DNA of 64,000 nt, taken from assembly GCF_964340395.1 (NCBI RefSeq), contig NC_135554.1, positions 4,633,975 through 4,697,974 on the forward strand. Direction: 5' to 3'. Positions within the stretch are counted from its first letter, which is position 1, and every line of letters begins with the position of its first letter. Under the pieces are notes generated by a model that was given only the letters and a program-made list of their open reading frames with translations, made no database searches and was not told the DNA's origin. Shown piece after piece: positions 45,630-58,934 of this stretch. A program made the position numbers and the translations under genes. The stretch comes from Glandiceps talaboti. Its lineage: Eukaryota > Hemichordata > Enteropneusta > Spengelidae.

Positions 45630-48463
45630 TGTCTGATTTCTGATAACTTTTTCAACTCTCATTTTCATATTGTAACATATATGGTGGCTGTCTGGTAAGG
45701 TAATTGATACAGACATTTCACAAGGTCCCTATTGTCTTGACTGATTTGTATTTCCTCTGGTAACTCTCAACTTTTCTGTGTACATAGCTGTATAAATGGC
45801 GGCTGTTGAACATTGTATGTACATGTAATGTAATGTATAGATAGGTACACAAGTGATAGCTTCAGTCAATGTAAATTCAATATTTTTCATCAAGATAATT
45901 TTTTGGTGAATCTTTAAGAGTGTTTTTATGATGTTTTATGTAAGTTTTTTTCTCTGTAAAATTGTAATATATGCCAAGATATTTCTCTATCAGTCAGCAT
46001 ATTGTTAGCACAACTGGCATTCTTATAGATGTAGGGATGATGCAATGTCTGTCTGTATGTGTGTAATTGGTGTGTGCATGTTTGACCAGAAACCCTTGCC
46101 TGCTTCTCATATTCTAGATGGAGTAGATGCATGGTACTTTGTCAAGGCATGTGTAATGACCTCTGACATGACCCAGATGTTCAGATCATCAATATGCAAA
46201 TTAGGGCAGACACTGGAATAATTGGGATTTAATGTGTGCATTATGTTTTGTTTTGTTCTGTGAAAATTCATTTATTGATAAAACAAAAAATCATGCACAA
46301 GACAAATGAGTTATCAAATTGATTATAAATATGCTAATTAAAATGTTCTCAATGGTCTGTTTATGCATGGCCATCAGATTTACAAAGATACTAATTTACA
46401 TATTATGTATATAGGAATGTGTACAGGTGATATATTGAAAGGAGATGATCTGATCAAGTGAGGCACCCGTCTGGAAATTTGTATAAATATCCACCAAACT
46501 CATTCATTCGACAAACTACTTTTCAATGTACTTTGAAGAAATGAAGTCATATAGGTCATTAAAAAAGGATGGCATATTATGTTTTGATGGGATAATGGTG
46601 TCAGTTGTGCTTCAGTGCTATTGGCGTATTTTTAAAAATCTCTCTGTAAACTGAATTTTCAGTCTATAACTTTCAAACAGTTTTTGTAGTTAGCAGCAAT
46701 AAACTTGTGGTGTTGAGATGTAAGTTGTGTCTCGGAGAGGAAGCAAGATTGCAATCTGTATGGTATGAAATACACAATGTTCTGACATGGAGATAAGATA
46801 TGCCATTGTGGTGGGACAATCACTTGTTGTGAGTGATTAACATGAATAACCATGACAACCACATATCTGTCAGTCTTGCTTCCTTTGCCAAAATCATTGA
46901 GTGGAGACTATGTACTATGGTGAATGTCAGTAGAATTAGGATTCCAAAACAAAGATTTGATGGAAAATCAGGAATAGAGTATCTTAAAAGAAATGTCTTC
47001 ATAAGTCTCACTGCCAGACTTCATGACATTCATCTCTCTGTAAGGTGTATAAAGTGTGCCCTCAACGGTGAAGTCACTGACTTGTGGCAAGTTACTCCTT
47101 GCAGCTTTGTTGTTTCAGTGCACTGTACAGAAGATTACTGTCACATTGTCTGGCAGTGAGAGTTAGTACGGCTTCATTAGAACTTCATGTTTTCAAGAAG
47201 TTTATGCGGAATGAATATTGTTAACTGTGCAAGTGAAACTTGACAGTAGCGTCACATAATGAATGGTGATTGCATAGTCTCAGTATTTGCCGTCATTTCA
47301 ACTCTATTGTAATAACTAAAACATTTCAGTATCGGTATTCCTAATTTTATTTGTCGTGATTCGCTAAGTATTCATGGAGTTCAAAGGTTAGTGGTCAAAG
47401 GTGAAACCATTCTCTGCACTTCAAGAATGACACAACGAAGAACATCTCCCTCGGGGTCTTCAATCTGTTCCAATGCAAATATTGAAACTGGAAAAATGAT
47501 GTGTACAACAACCAAACCATGATGTTGTAGGCAGTTGCTCATACTTTAGACTGCAACAAAGAATTAATTTATCGTTCGCATATATTTCTTTTGGATATAT
47601 TTTGATGGTGAACTGTCTGGTAGATTTTATTAGAAAACTTCTTTTTTGTAGGAAAAATGCACATCAAAATTTTCTTTACTTTTATTCGTGTTTAACAACT
47701 CATTTATTAAAAGACTGGGAGATGATATGTTGGCATGGCAATGCCCAAGTATTAATCCATCAAAAATCAGTTTCTTGAAATACATGATTTACATTCACTA
47801 AATGTTTCAATATACAAGATTTCTTTTCTACCTGTATTAAATGGATCTTAGTTAAACTTCAAACAGTTTTACTTTAAATAGTAGATTTTTATTTTCTTTT
47901 TTTTTGTCACTGCCAGTTTTATTTTTATGGTTTGTATTGATTTGTTGGTGTTTGGCATAAGTACTTGAGTTATGTTTATTTTGTAGTAGTTTTAATTCTA
48001 CAGAGCTGCGTGTGTGTGATTGTTTTTTTTTTTACAACCTAACCCTATCCTCCCACCATAGTTTACTTTTAATATTTTTAATAGTATATTTCAATTTTTT
48101 AGATAGCTGTATTAATCCGATACCAGTATCCTGATGTACTGTAGAACACATCTTTGCAAGTTTATCACTTTTAAGTTACTTTAAAGTTAGTTAATGTTGA
48201 CTGGAGTTTGAAATGTGCATTGCCATGTAAGTTACACTCTTGTTGGAATAGACATCATGTCAGTTTCTATGTACCCTTTCCAAGCTATGTATATTTCATA
48301 ATGAAAGCTAGCGACAGTTTGCTTTCCACAGTCATACATACATACATATTCATCTTAGGTTAAGAGATGTAATAAGTCAGGAAAAGAACTGTTTACACAG
48401 CTTAGATCGTCACACTACAATCTCTTGAGATAGGAGTGTACTTATCTTTGTATGTGACAGGAA

Positions 48464-48468
<5 letters not shown>

Positions 48469-48494
<26 letters not shown>

Positions 48495-48650
48495 TGTCTG
48501 TGTGTGGGGCATGTACATGTATGTCAGTGTGTGTTTATAGACATGTGCAGGCCACTGTAATACATGCACATTATTACATGTTAACGTGTGTACGTTAATG
48601 TGCATCATGTACGTTCATGTGTGCATGCATATTTGCATCATTATTTGCAT

Positions 48651-48709
<59 letters not shown>
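48469..48709. repeat. Two (GT)n microsatellites
   Basis: GT runs at 48469-48491 and 48653-48708, separated by TACATG-rich sequence. Confidence 0.93.
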
Positions 48710-48710
<1 letters not shown>

Positions 48711-49499
48711 TGAGATGCTGTTATAGTGTTGTGAACACTTCCTGTTGGTTTAGAAGTCCAGCATGTCATGGTATTCATTCCTGTTTCTATAACTACCATA
48801 CACTTATTAAAACATTACAGTTGTGTAGTATAACATAAAGTATGTCAATAGATATCAAAAATCAAAGAAACAGTTAAAGTCAGAATTCTACAGGTAGCAT
48901 AGTTTGTAGGGTAAGCTGTGACAGAGCACCCTCATATATCGGCCTACTCCTTTCACATATGTATGAAGCAGGCCGGTGAGGGTGGAGCAACACATGTACA
49001 ATACAGTTCACAGGTAGTGAAGACTTCACATCTTTGATAGCTATTACACAGTGTATATGTACAGAGATACAGTATAACGCAATACCAACAAATATCAAAA
49101 TTATCAAGGGTACAATTACATCTTCATGAAAACTCAGTAGAAATTGTTGTTTTTATCAATTTTACTATTTCTGTCAAATCTATCAGACTTCGACCTTGAA
49201 TTTTTCCATGTAGAAAAGTGGGGTCATGGGTCAGATGAAGATGTAAAAGGTCAAAGTGCAAATGTCAGGTACTGGTGTATATATGTAGATAGAACCCTCT
49301 TCCATGTTAAAACTTCCTTATACCCTGTACATATATTTAACCAATGTATTTATATAATAATTACTGTATTCACAGGGATGATGTAAACCCTTGTTTTAAT
49401 TCATACAAACTGACAGTGAATGCAGGAATAATTGAAATAAAACATTTTTAATATACCTGGATATATAACTGTGTTTTGTTTGAGAATAAGAGGGGAAAT

Positions 49500-49503
<4 letters not shown>

Positions 49504-49584
<81 letters not shown>

Positions 49585-49590
49585 GAGAGA
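49504..49590. repeat. (GA)n and (CAGA)n microsatellite
   Basis: About 57 bp of GA then CAGA units. Confidence 0.95.
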
Positions 49591-50366
49591 CAGATGGAGA
49601 GAGTGATAGATGGTGAGAATAAGAGAGAAAGGATAGTTGGTGGGGAGGGAGGAAAAGTGATGAAATGGCAGGAAATATTTGATGAATACATGTCATTTGT
49701 TTTGCCAAAAAATGTCCTCCACGATAAATAAAGCTTGGGAAATTTGATTAGTATATATTAATATATTCCAATCAACTTTACTTTGTTTCCAATAAATAGT
49801 TTTTGGAAACCCACAGACAATTGTTATAACCATATTTTGAAGTGATTTTTAGTCCCCATATTTCCTGAGGTGGAGCGCCCTCTGGTGATACTTCTTTCAA
49901 AAATGGGTAACCATAGTATTGTAGGTTATACGTAAGTAGGAAGTTGGAAACTGGTTTTACTGTAATCCAAGGTATTGCAAAGAGACATATGGACAGGACT
50001 GGTATATGTCAAACCACACTTCACACAAAATTGGACAATAATACTACAACACACTTAAATATTTATATAAAACTTTACAGCTGAGTTTATTTAGATAAAT
50101 GTACTACAAGTTTAAAATTGCCTTTGAGGTTTAGTTATGTTATAAATAAAAAGATAACCTGATATATGTTTACTGAGTTGTATGTAACTATAGCAACAGT
50201 TGATACACAAAAAATCAGCAACACTATGATGTATAGCTGGGTGGCAATAAAATCATTAAAGTGACACATACACACACACAAGTAGTGTTTACACAAATTA
50301 TACATAAAATAACAATTAAACAAATCCTAGCATAATATTACTGAAGTCTACATTTGATGACAATTA

Positions 50367-50565
50367 ACAATTGTCTTCTTGCACTGTTAGAATAGTTGAT
50401 GGCAGAATTGGGATTTCCTCCACATTTCATTACATGTACCCCGGTATACCAAATTATGTCATTAAATCATGTATGTATTATTTAGAAGTACCAGGTTTGA
50501 GTTCAATTACTAGTAAGTGATAGTGAAGTACTGGTATACTGCAGTACAGTACTATATGTTCTGTA
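50367..50565. repeat. Dispersed repeat related to the MITE at 31204-31543
   Basis: Shares, in order, ACAATTGTCTTCT, CACTGTTAGAA, AAATTATGTCAT, ACCAGGTTTGAGTTC and AGTACTATA-type blocks. The terminal repeats are not intact here. Confidence 0.6.
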
Positions 50566-50690
50566 TTCACAGCAGATTTGGCACACATCAGGGGTGGGGG
50601 TGACATAAACAAACCCTGGATTTTATGGGTAAAACCCTTCCCTGTCATTGATGGTATTTAGTCTTTGTTCTTAGATTACCACTTGCAATT

Positions 50691-50899
50691 CTCAGTACAT
50701 GCAATAACTTTTTACCTCATGCTAGAGGGTCAAAATAGAACAAGAAGGTTGACTTATTCTCAGTACGTACCTGTAATAGCATTTTACCTCATGCTAGAGG
50801 GTCAAAATAGAACAAGAAGGTTGACTTATTCTCAGTACCTGCAATGGCTTTTTACCTCATGCTAGAGGGTCAAAATAGAACAAGATGGTTGACTTATTT
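50691..50899. repeat. Tandem repeat of about 70 bp, 3 copies
   Basis: Each copy runs from CTCAGTAC through TTTTTACCTCATGCTAGAGG and GTCAAAATAGAACAAG to GTTGACTTATT. Confidence 0.93.
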
Positions 50900-51290
50900 A
50901 CAGGCATGCCTATAGTAATGCATGTGTAGCATGTGGAGCAGAAGTTATTGTTTTGACAAAGAAATCAAATGTTTTGTTGTTTTTATGATACACATAGGCA
51001 ATACTCTATTTCAGGTACCGACAATTAAAGAGGTCAACATGTCTTTCCATCGTTTTGTGATGGAAATGTTATTCCAAATGTAATAAAGACAATATAAGTA
51101 ACCACATAAATTACATCTCTTGGAACCGGAAAGTGAATGCCAATGCATGGAGTTGTAATTACTTGTTCACCATCTACGTTATTATTAGTGAAATCTATTG
51201 TACATGTAACCTACTAGCTTGCTGTACTGTGTACATCACAACAATGATGTTCTTTCCCTGCATTACCTGCACATGTATTGCTTTATATGT

Positions 51291-51644
51291 ATTACAACCA
51301 AAACTAAGTGACTATAGCATATCATTAGGTGGCACAATTTTAATTTTCACTTGTTTGTTGTTGTTGTTGTTGTTACAAACTACACACTGAAGCAAAATAC
51401 AGGCACTGATAGTAATACAATGTTACATTTTACTTCAAAATGAACACAAATCAATAGTTTTGTGTTTGAATCTTTATTGTCACATCCAACAGTGTTGGAT
51501 TTGTGATCACAGTGAGATCAAATGTTGTTCACTAACAGTATCTCTATTTTGTTTGCATAATTCAACAACACACAACCTTGTGAAATGCAAAAACATCATG
51601 ACAGCTAAGTAAAACTCTATGCTCTCTTAATTTTGGTAGTAAAT
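51291..51644. mobile_element. MITE-like element, ATTACTACCAAA family, copy 2
   Basis: The left end ATTACAACCAAAACTAAGTG and the reverse complement of the right end (ATTACTACCAAAATTAAG) pair. Interior arms TACAAACTACACACTGAAGC and TTTGTTTGCATAATTC correspond to copy 1. Carries a (GTT)n run. Confidence 0.68.
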
Positions 51645-52492
51645 TTTACTTTCACTATCAATGTGTTGACAAACAAAATTAAAATTCATAATTCAATCAA
51701 ATTATCATATACTCATACACAGAGACAAATAAATAAGAAAGAAACTTCAAAATAATAATAATAAAATATCTTAGAAGACGTTCTGCTCTGTACATTGCAT
51801 TTCACTTGCAAGAACTTTGCCAAGAGTAAACATTAATGGTCTATAAAAAATAACAATTTTACCCTGTTTAGCTCGTCCCTCACCTCACCTCAAGTCCCAC
51901 AGAATTGGTTCACAATAATCTATATAGTTTACATTGTACAAAGCAAAAAATGAAAAATAACGGCCACATTTAACATGATTATGGTGAGTAAATAAGTGAA
52001 GGAAAGTATATTTAATATCTACTATTAAAAATGACATAGTTTGTAAGTGGGGTCAGACTACAGCTAAAATTTGTACAAAATACACACACAGATACACAGA
52101 TACATGACTTGTACATACTAACTTAAAAGTTTATATTATTATATAGAGGTGTGTTTCTACCTCCATGATATATAGAAGCAGACCTGAGTTGGCACACTGT
52201 GTGCGATTCTTAAATTTACTCAAATACACTTGGTGATCAAGATAGCTGCATTTTTCAAATTTATTAGTAACCAATTAAATATGTCATAATGTCAATCATA
52301 TCAGAATACCCAGTGAGTGCTTTATCAGTTATTACCCATGACTCAATATTTGGATTATACTGTAAAACGGTTATTTAAAATAAAATTCTAGTATGAGTTG
52401 ATTCAATCCAGGTCAAAAATAGTAGCAGAAATAACAATTTATATATATATATATTATATTATTGTGAATTTTTTAAAGTGACACTGGCCCTC

Positions 52493-53345
52493 TTTATTTC
52501 TATGTTTATAATGATTTGACAGTCTCTAAATTCATAGAACATCTATATGACCCAAATTGAGCCCTCTATGGCCAGTTTGTGAAAAATCACATCATCATAA
52601 ATGTAGGTGATAGGATGGCACCACCACTGGTGCATATCAGGATGAACATGTAGCTGTGACCCTAATAAAAAATGTACCTGTACCAGGATATGGTTTGTTC
52701 AAAATAAATACTTAATTCAACGTTTTCTGTCCCTAAAAACTAAAATTTTTCGGGAAAGAAAAGTCTTTAATATTGTTCCTTTCCAGACTAGCTGTATTTA
52801 CACATTCCAACTAATGTATGATTTGTTGAAATTGTTGTGTTAACAGTTTTATTTCAGCCTCTTCTCTCACAGCTGCTCTTGATACATAAATCTACAGTTT
52901 TTCTTTGTGGCTCAGTAACTGCTTGTTGACTGTTGGTCTTCATTGACAAAGTAGGTGGGTGGCTAGTGGTAGGTTACGAGTAATTGAACTTGTCTGTTGG
53001 CTTACACATACAGCTGGGTGATGTCTTGATTGATCTATCAGCTGGTAGGCTACTGGTTGCTTGGTTATGGTACATGGTCAATTCATAGCTAGTTCATGTA
53101 CTGTTGGTCTTTGTCTCGACCAACTTTTAGCTGGTATGTCAGTGGTTGGTTTGTCAGTGGTTGGTTGGTTAGTCAACTGGTTGGTTGGTTGGTTGGTTGC
53201 ATGGATTACTATATAGCATAACCACCAGTCCATATTCTGCAGTTATCTGTTTTGATGACTACCATACCATAGGATATGACTGTGTATTTTGTAACCTGTA
53301 TTCCATGAGTGGTTCATGTGTCCTTTGATGACTGTCAAATAGTAT
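52493..53345 (-). other. SLC35D1 3' UTR (probable)
   Basis: Minus-strand AATAAA candidates lie at 52848-52853 and 52493-52498 (TTTATT on the plus strand). A GGTT repeat lies at 53145-53200. No coding content. Confidence 0.5.
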
Positions 53346-53451
53346 TCAGACTTTGTTACTGCCATGGATACCACTAAGGTTATTCTGTGCTTTCAATGGT
53401 TTATTTTTCTCTACAAATGTGATATAGGCATAAAATATACTGCCAACAACA
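53346..53451 (-). CDS. slc35d1: SLC35D1 last coding exon and stop
   Basis: [20 protein letters not shown] then [14 protein letters not shown] and TGA at 53348-53346. The acceptor follows GTTTGCAG. The tail is short and polar, as in the family. Confidence 0.94.
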
Positions 53452-56400
53452 CTGCAAACAAAGAACAGTAATACAAGTCATTAGTTATCATTAGATAATA
53501 ATCAGTTGACCTTGACATGTAACACATACATCATACACAACTCAGTCAACTCAGTTTGTCTTTTTCCTGTCAATACAGAGCTAGAGGACTTAATTCCCGC
53601 CAACAGTGTCAAAGGGGGGTGAGGACTTAATTCCTGGCAACAGTGTCACAGGTGGGTGAGGACTTAATTCCTGGCAACAGTGTCACAGTTGGGTGAGGAC
53701 TTAATTCCCGCCAACAGTGTCATAGGGGGGTGAGGACTTAATTCCCGCCAACAGTGTCAAAGGGGGGTGAGGACTTAATTCCCGCCAACAGTGTCAAAGG
53801 GGGGTGAGGACTTAATTCCCGCCAACAGTGTCATAGGGGGGTGAGGACTTAATTCCCGCCAACAGTGTCACAGGTGGGTGAGGACTTAATTCCCGCCAAC
53901 AGTGTCAAAGGGGGGTGAGGACTTAATTCCCGCCAACAGTGTCATAGGGGGGTGAGGACTTAATTCCCGCCAACAGTGTCACAGGTGGGTGAGGACTTAA
54001 TTCCCGCCAACAGTGTCAAAGGGGGGTGAGGACTTAATTCCCACCAACAGTGTCAAAGGGGGGTGAGGACTTAATTCCCGCCAACAGTGTCAAAGGGGGG
54101 TGAGGACTTAATTCCTGGCAACAGTGTCATAGGGGGGTGAGGACTTAATTCCTGGCAACACTGTCAAAGGGGGGTGAGGACTTAATTCCCGCCAACAGTG
54201 TCACAGGGGGGTGAGGACTTAATTCCTGGCAACAGTGTCATAGGGGGGTGAGGACTTAATTCCTGGCAACAGTGTCAAAGGGGGGTGAGGACTTAATTCC
54301 CGCCAACAGTGTCATAGGGGGGTGAGGACTTAATTCCCGCCAACAGTGTCAAAGGGGGGTGAGGACTTAATTCCCGCCAACAGTGTCAAAGGGGGTGAGG
54401 ACTTAATTCCCGCCAACAGTGTCATAGGTGGGTGAGGACTTAATTCCCGCCAACAGTGTCAAAGGGGGGTGAGGACTTAATTCCCGCCAACAGTGTCACA
54501 GGTGGGTGAGGACTTAATTCCCGCCAACAGTGTCAAAGGGGGGTGAGGACTTAATTCCCGCCAACAGTGTCAAAGGGGGGTGAGGACTTAATTCCTGGCA
54601 ACAGTGTCACAGGTGGGTGAGGACTTAATTCCTGGCAACAGTGTCACAGGTGGGTGAGGACTTAATTCCTGGCAACAGTGTCAAAGGTGGGTGAGGACTT
54701 AATTCCTGGCAACAGTGTCAAAGGTGGGTGAGGACTTAATTCCTGGCAACAGTGTCACAGGTGGGTGAGGACTTAATTCCTGGCAACAGTGTCAAAGGTG
54801 GGTGAGGACTTAATTCCTGGCAACAGTGTCAAAGGTGGGTGAGGACTTAATTCCTGGCAACAGTGTCACAGGTGGGTGAGGACTTAATTCCTGGCAACAG
54901 TGTCAAAGGTGGGTGAGGACTTAATTCCTGGCAACAGTGTCACAGGTGGGTGAGGACTTAATTCCTGGCAACAGTGTCACAGGTGGGTGAGGACTTAATT
55001 CCTGGCAACAGTGTCACAGGTGGGTGAGGACTTAATTCCTGGCAACAGTGTCACAGGGGGGTGAGGACTTAATTCCTGGCAACAGTGTCACAGGGGGGTG
55101 AGGACTTAATTCCCGCCAACAGTGTCACAGGTGGGTGAGGACTTAATTCCCGCCAACAGTGTCAAAGGGGGGTGAGGACTTAATTCCCGCCAACAGTGTC
55201 ACAGGTGGGTGAGGACTTAATTCCCGCCAACAGTGTCACAGGTGGGTGAGGACTTAATTCCCGCCAACAGTGTCACAGGTGGGTGAGGACTTAATTCCCG
55301 CCAACAGTGTCAAAGGGGGGTGAGGACTTAATTCCCGGCAACAGTGTCACAGGTGGGTGAGGACTTAATTCCCGCCAACAGTGTCACAGGTGGGTGAGGA
55401 CTTAATTCCTGGCAACAGTGTCACAGGTGGGTGAGGACTTAATTCCCGCCAACAGTGTCAAAGGGGGGTGAGGACTTAATTCCTGGCAACAGTGTCACAG
55501 GTGGGTGAGGACTTAATTCCTGGCAACAGTGTCAAAGGGGGGTGAGGACTTAATTCCCGCCAACAGTGTCAAAGGGGGTGAGGACTTAATTCCTGGCAAC
55601 AGTGTCACAGGTGGGTGAGGACTTAATTCCTGGCAACAGTGTCAAAGGGGGGTGAGGACTTAATTCCTGGCAACAGTGTCACAGGTGGGTGAGGACTTAA
55701 TTCCTGGCAACAGTGTCAAAGGGGGGTGAGGACTTAATTCCCGCCAACAGTGTCACAGGTGGGTGAGGACTTAATTCCTGGCAACAGTGTCACAGGTGGG
55801 TGAGGACTTAATTCCTGGCAACAGTGTCACAGGTGGGTGAGGACTTAATTCCTGGCAACAGTGTCAAAGGGGGGTGAGGACTTAATTCCCGCCAACAGTG
55901 TCACAGGTGGGTGAGGACTTAATTCCTGGCAACAGTGTCACAGGTGGGTGAGGACTTAATTCCTGGCAACAGTGTCAAAGGGGGGTGAGGACTTAATTCC
56001 TGGCAACAGTGTCACAGGTGGGTGAGGACTTAATTCCTGGCAACAGTGTCACAGGGGTATTGTTCATTACAATCATGGGGGAGTTAAAGGAGAACCCCAC
56101 TCTGGGGAACTGCCTGATGGGAGTCAGCAGAAATAATATATTCATGGTTGTACAATGAATATTCATGACTCCTGAGTGCTTATTACCTTCAGTGTAAAAC
56201 ATCTCCCATGATGCAATTGCCCACGGCAAAGATATTCTATAAAAGCACAAGGTCAACTTGATGTTTCTTTGAAATCGCAAATAATTGTAGGTGACATAAA
56301 ATCATGAAATGACTCAGCAGAATCCATAGTGTATGAAAATGTCTATATTTCCTGGAGTAATGTTCCACTTTAATGAACTGAATGTTCAGCATGCAGTCAT

Positions 56401-58749
56401 TTTGTGGTCAGGGTGTATTACGTAACATGTATAAGAATCTAGAGTTATGGACGGAGTCTGTGACAACACTAGCCTTCAAAGGAAAAGAAATCAGTTTAGA
56501 TAACCAATGGGGCCTTATGTATGAAACACAATGGCCAATTAAGTTGATACATTTGAGAAATGATGACAGATTAGATGTCTGGTAAACAATAAGCCTTCAA
56601 GTTCTATAGGCCTGTGTACAGCACATGGATGTCACTTAGTAATCAGTCTCTGCAATTCTCAGTTCTAACACCTCCATGCACACAGAGCATAAAAAAAATG
56701 ACCACCTAACATTCTGCTATTGAACTCAACCTGGTGAATGAAGCAACTGTGCTGTGGCTGAAAACACTTTGAACTGATCTGTGGGATGTTAATATTGAAT
56801 TTCTGAGAGCCAAAACCACTTACTATGATAGTGAATTTCCTTGACTATAATTTTATTATAATTTATATATTTAAGTGAATTATGATTGACAGAATCCTAA
56901 TCTTAAACTTCAAATGGAAATTCATCTGTGTTGGTAATGATAGTATTCAATTTGAACTTTTGTTCCAAACACAACTTGAAAATTTACCTGAAATTTTTGA
57001 CTGCACACTTCAATCCTAAACTATTGATAACAATTTGACATGTCTGAAGGTTCTAAACATAGCAATCATGCCTTAAAACACACAGATGGGTACTCTCATT
57101 ACAAAGCTATATACGTACTGGTATGTGCTGCCTAAAGGGATCTATGTTTAGGATGTCTGAGTTAGAGATGGGGTATGCTTTTTGCATTTATTTTGTCTTT
57201 AGGGTGTCACCTGCATACATCGTGCACCTCAGATTTTATATTCTTTTTAAGATCACTGGACCAGCTGTACATTATTCACGCGCTCACTTAAAAGGGTGGG
57301 GGTAGAGTAGTGGGGGTGGGGTTGGGGGTTTAGAAAATTAGCTACTTTTCAAGTCTGATAAGGAATAGGGATGTTCTCATGCTAGCCATACACCCCAACC
57401 ATTCTCCCAAGTGAGTATCCACCCGCCACCCAAACCCCCATCCCCCACCCCCAGCTCTAACCATAATTTGTAAAGATTACAAAATGGCAACTGACTGCAT
57501 TCATAAACATGATAAATAAACAATCGCACAAAAACTAAAAGCTGCCGTCTGAGAAGAAAAATGTAAAAATACTACTAACAACTTTTAAGGTTTTTAAAGT
57601 GACTATATGGATGAAGATTGGGAGTTGATAAAACAATTTTATCATGGCTTCCTACTTGAAAAATCAATGTGAAACAACATAGACCAAGTCTGTGTTTGTA
57701 ACTCAATACATTACAAAAATGTAATGTATTGAGTGTGTAAAAAGTTTGTTATTGTACGTACAGCTTGTTTGTAGTGGAAAGCTCTCAGCTTATCAACAGC
57801 GCCCTCTATCATGAGTGAACAAGACTGACAGTTTGCAGTCAAAAGCTCTCAGCATATCAAAAATATGTTGTGTACTGGTTAAAATTATAGTACTCATTTT
57901 ACACATTTTATTAATCTTTTGTAATTTATTGAGGTATAGACAAGGGCTTGGCATATGTCCTTGAAGTTGATTTTTCAAGTAGGAAGCCATCATAAAATTA
58001 TTTCATAAATTAAAAAAAATCCCCAATAAATACCAAATCTCCATCCATATCACAACTAAACTAACATTTGGTAGTAATATTTTTATTTTTCATATCAAGA
58101 CAGCAGATTTTTATTTTTTTGTGTGTAATATCATCCACATGACCACTTTTTGATAAAATAGAAATATTATGTGTTGGTGTAATTTCAATTGACCTTACCT
58201 GATATTTAACCCTATAAAGTTAGTCCAACTGAATATATAGTCACCACCAAATATCATACCTATATATGTCACAAAAATATTCTGTAAAGAACAAAAAACA
58301 AGATATGATATTAGTTAGGATGTCATTGTCATCTGAAAGTATACATTCAGATACATTAAATAACTCTAACATTGTTACAATAAACAAACTATAGATGGTA
58401 CAAATATCAATTCTTTTTACTGTCTGCTATTCATTGCATATTGAGCTACTTCACTATTCTCACTGTATAATGTATTCTATTTTCATTTGTTCTTTTGTCC
58501 AGCTCAGACGTGCAATAGGAGTTTTAATATGAATGTCATTGTAATGTAGAGTGGCCATGTTTAGTAGATAATGAATGTGGACTACTAGCACACACACACA
58601 CATCAGAGAGATATGTAACCACACATACACTTGCACATTACATGCACATACACGACTGTGCATATGTGCAAGCATGCATGCATGTATGCTCATGCACACA
58701 GACACACACATACACACACACATACACACACATACATACATACATACAT

Positions 58750-58788
<39 letters not shown>

Positions 58789-58889
58789 CACCAGAGACAT
58801 GTGACCACACCTACAATTTGCATATTACAGGCATATACATAACTGTACATACATACATACATACATACATACATACATACATACATGCA

Positions 58890-58934
<45 letters not shown>

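Larger units (their letters stand above)
43461..52492. other. Intergenic region between convergent Hook and SLC35D1; no gene recognised
   Basis: Only short, unconvincing open frames. Contains duplicated segments (43493-43570, 44170-44286, 50691-50899), a foldback with CTCF-like motifs (45401-45629), GT repeats, a GA/CAGA repeat and a MITE (51291-51644). Parts may be a longer Hook 3' UTR. Confidence 0.6.
53452..58198 (-). other. Last SLC35D1 intron (4.7 kb)
   Basis: Half of it is the 37-bp array. Also an inverted-repeat element at 57596-58055. 56060-57590 shows no gene or repeat I can name. Confidence 0.8.

Noticed and set aside
46833-47159. A 108-codon plus-strand frame in the intergenic region
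   Set aside because: No recognisable domain and no splice or homology support; treated as chance.
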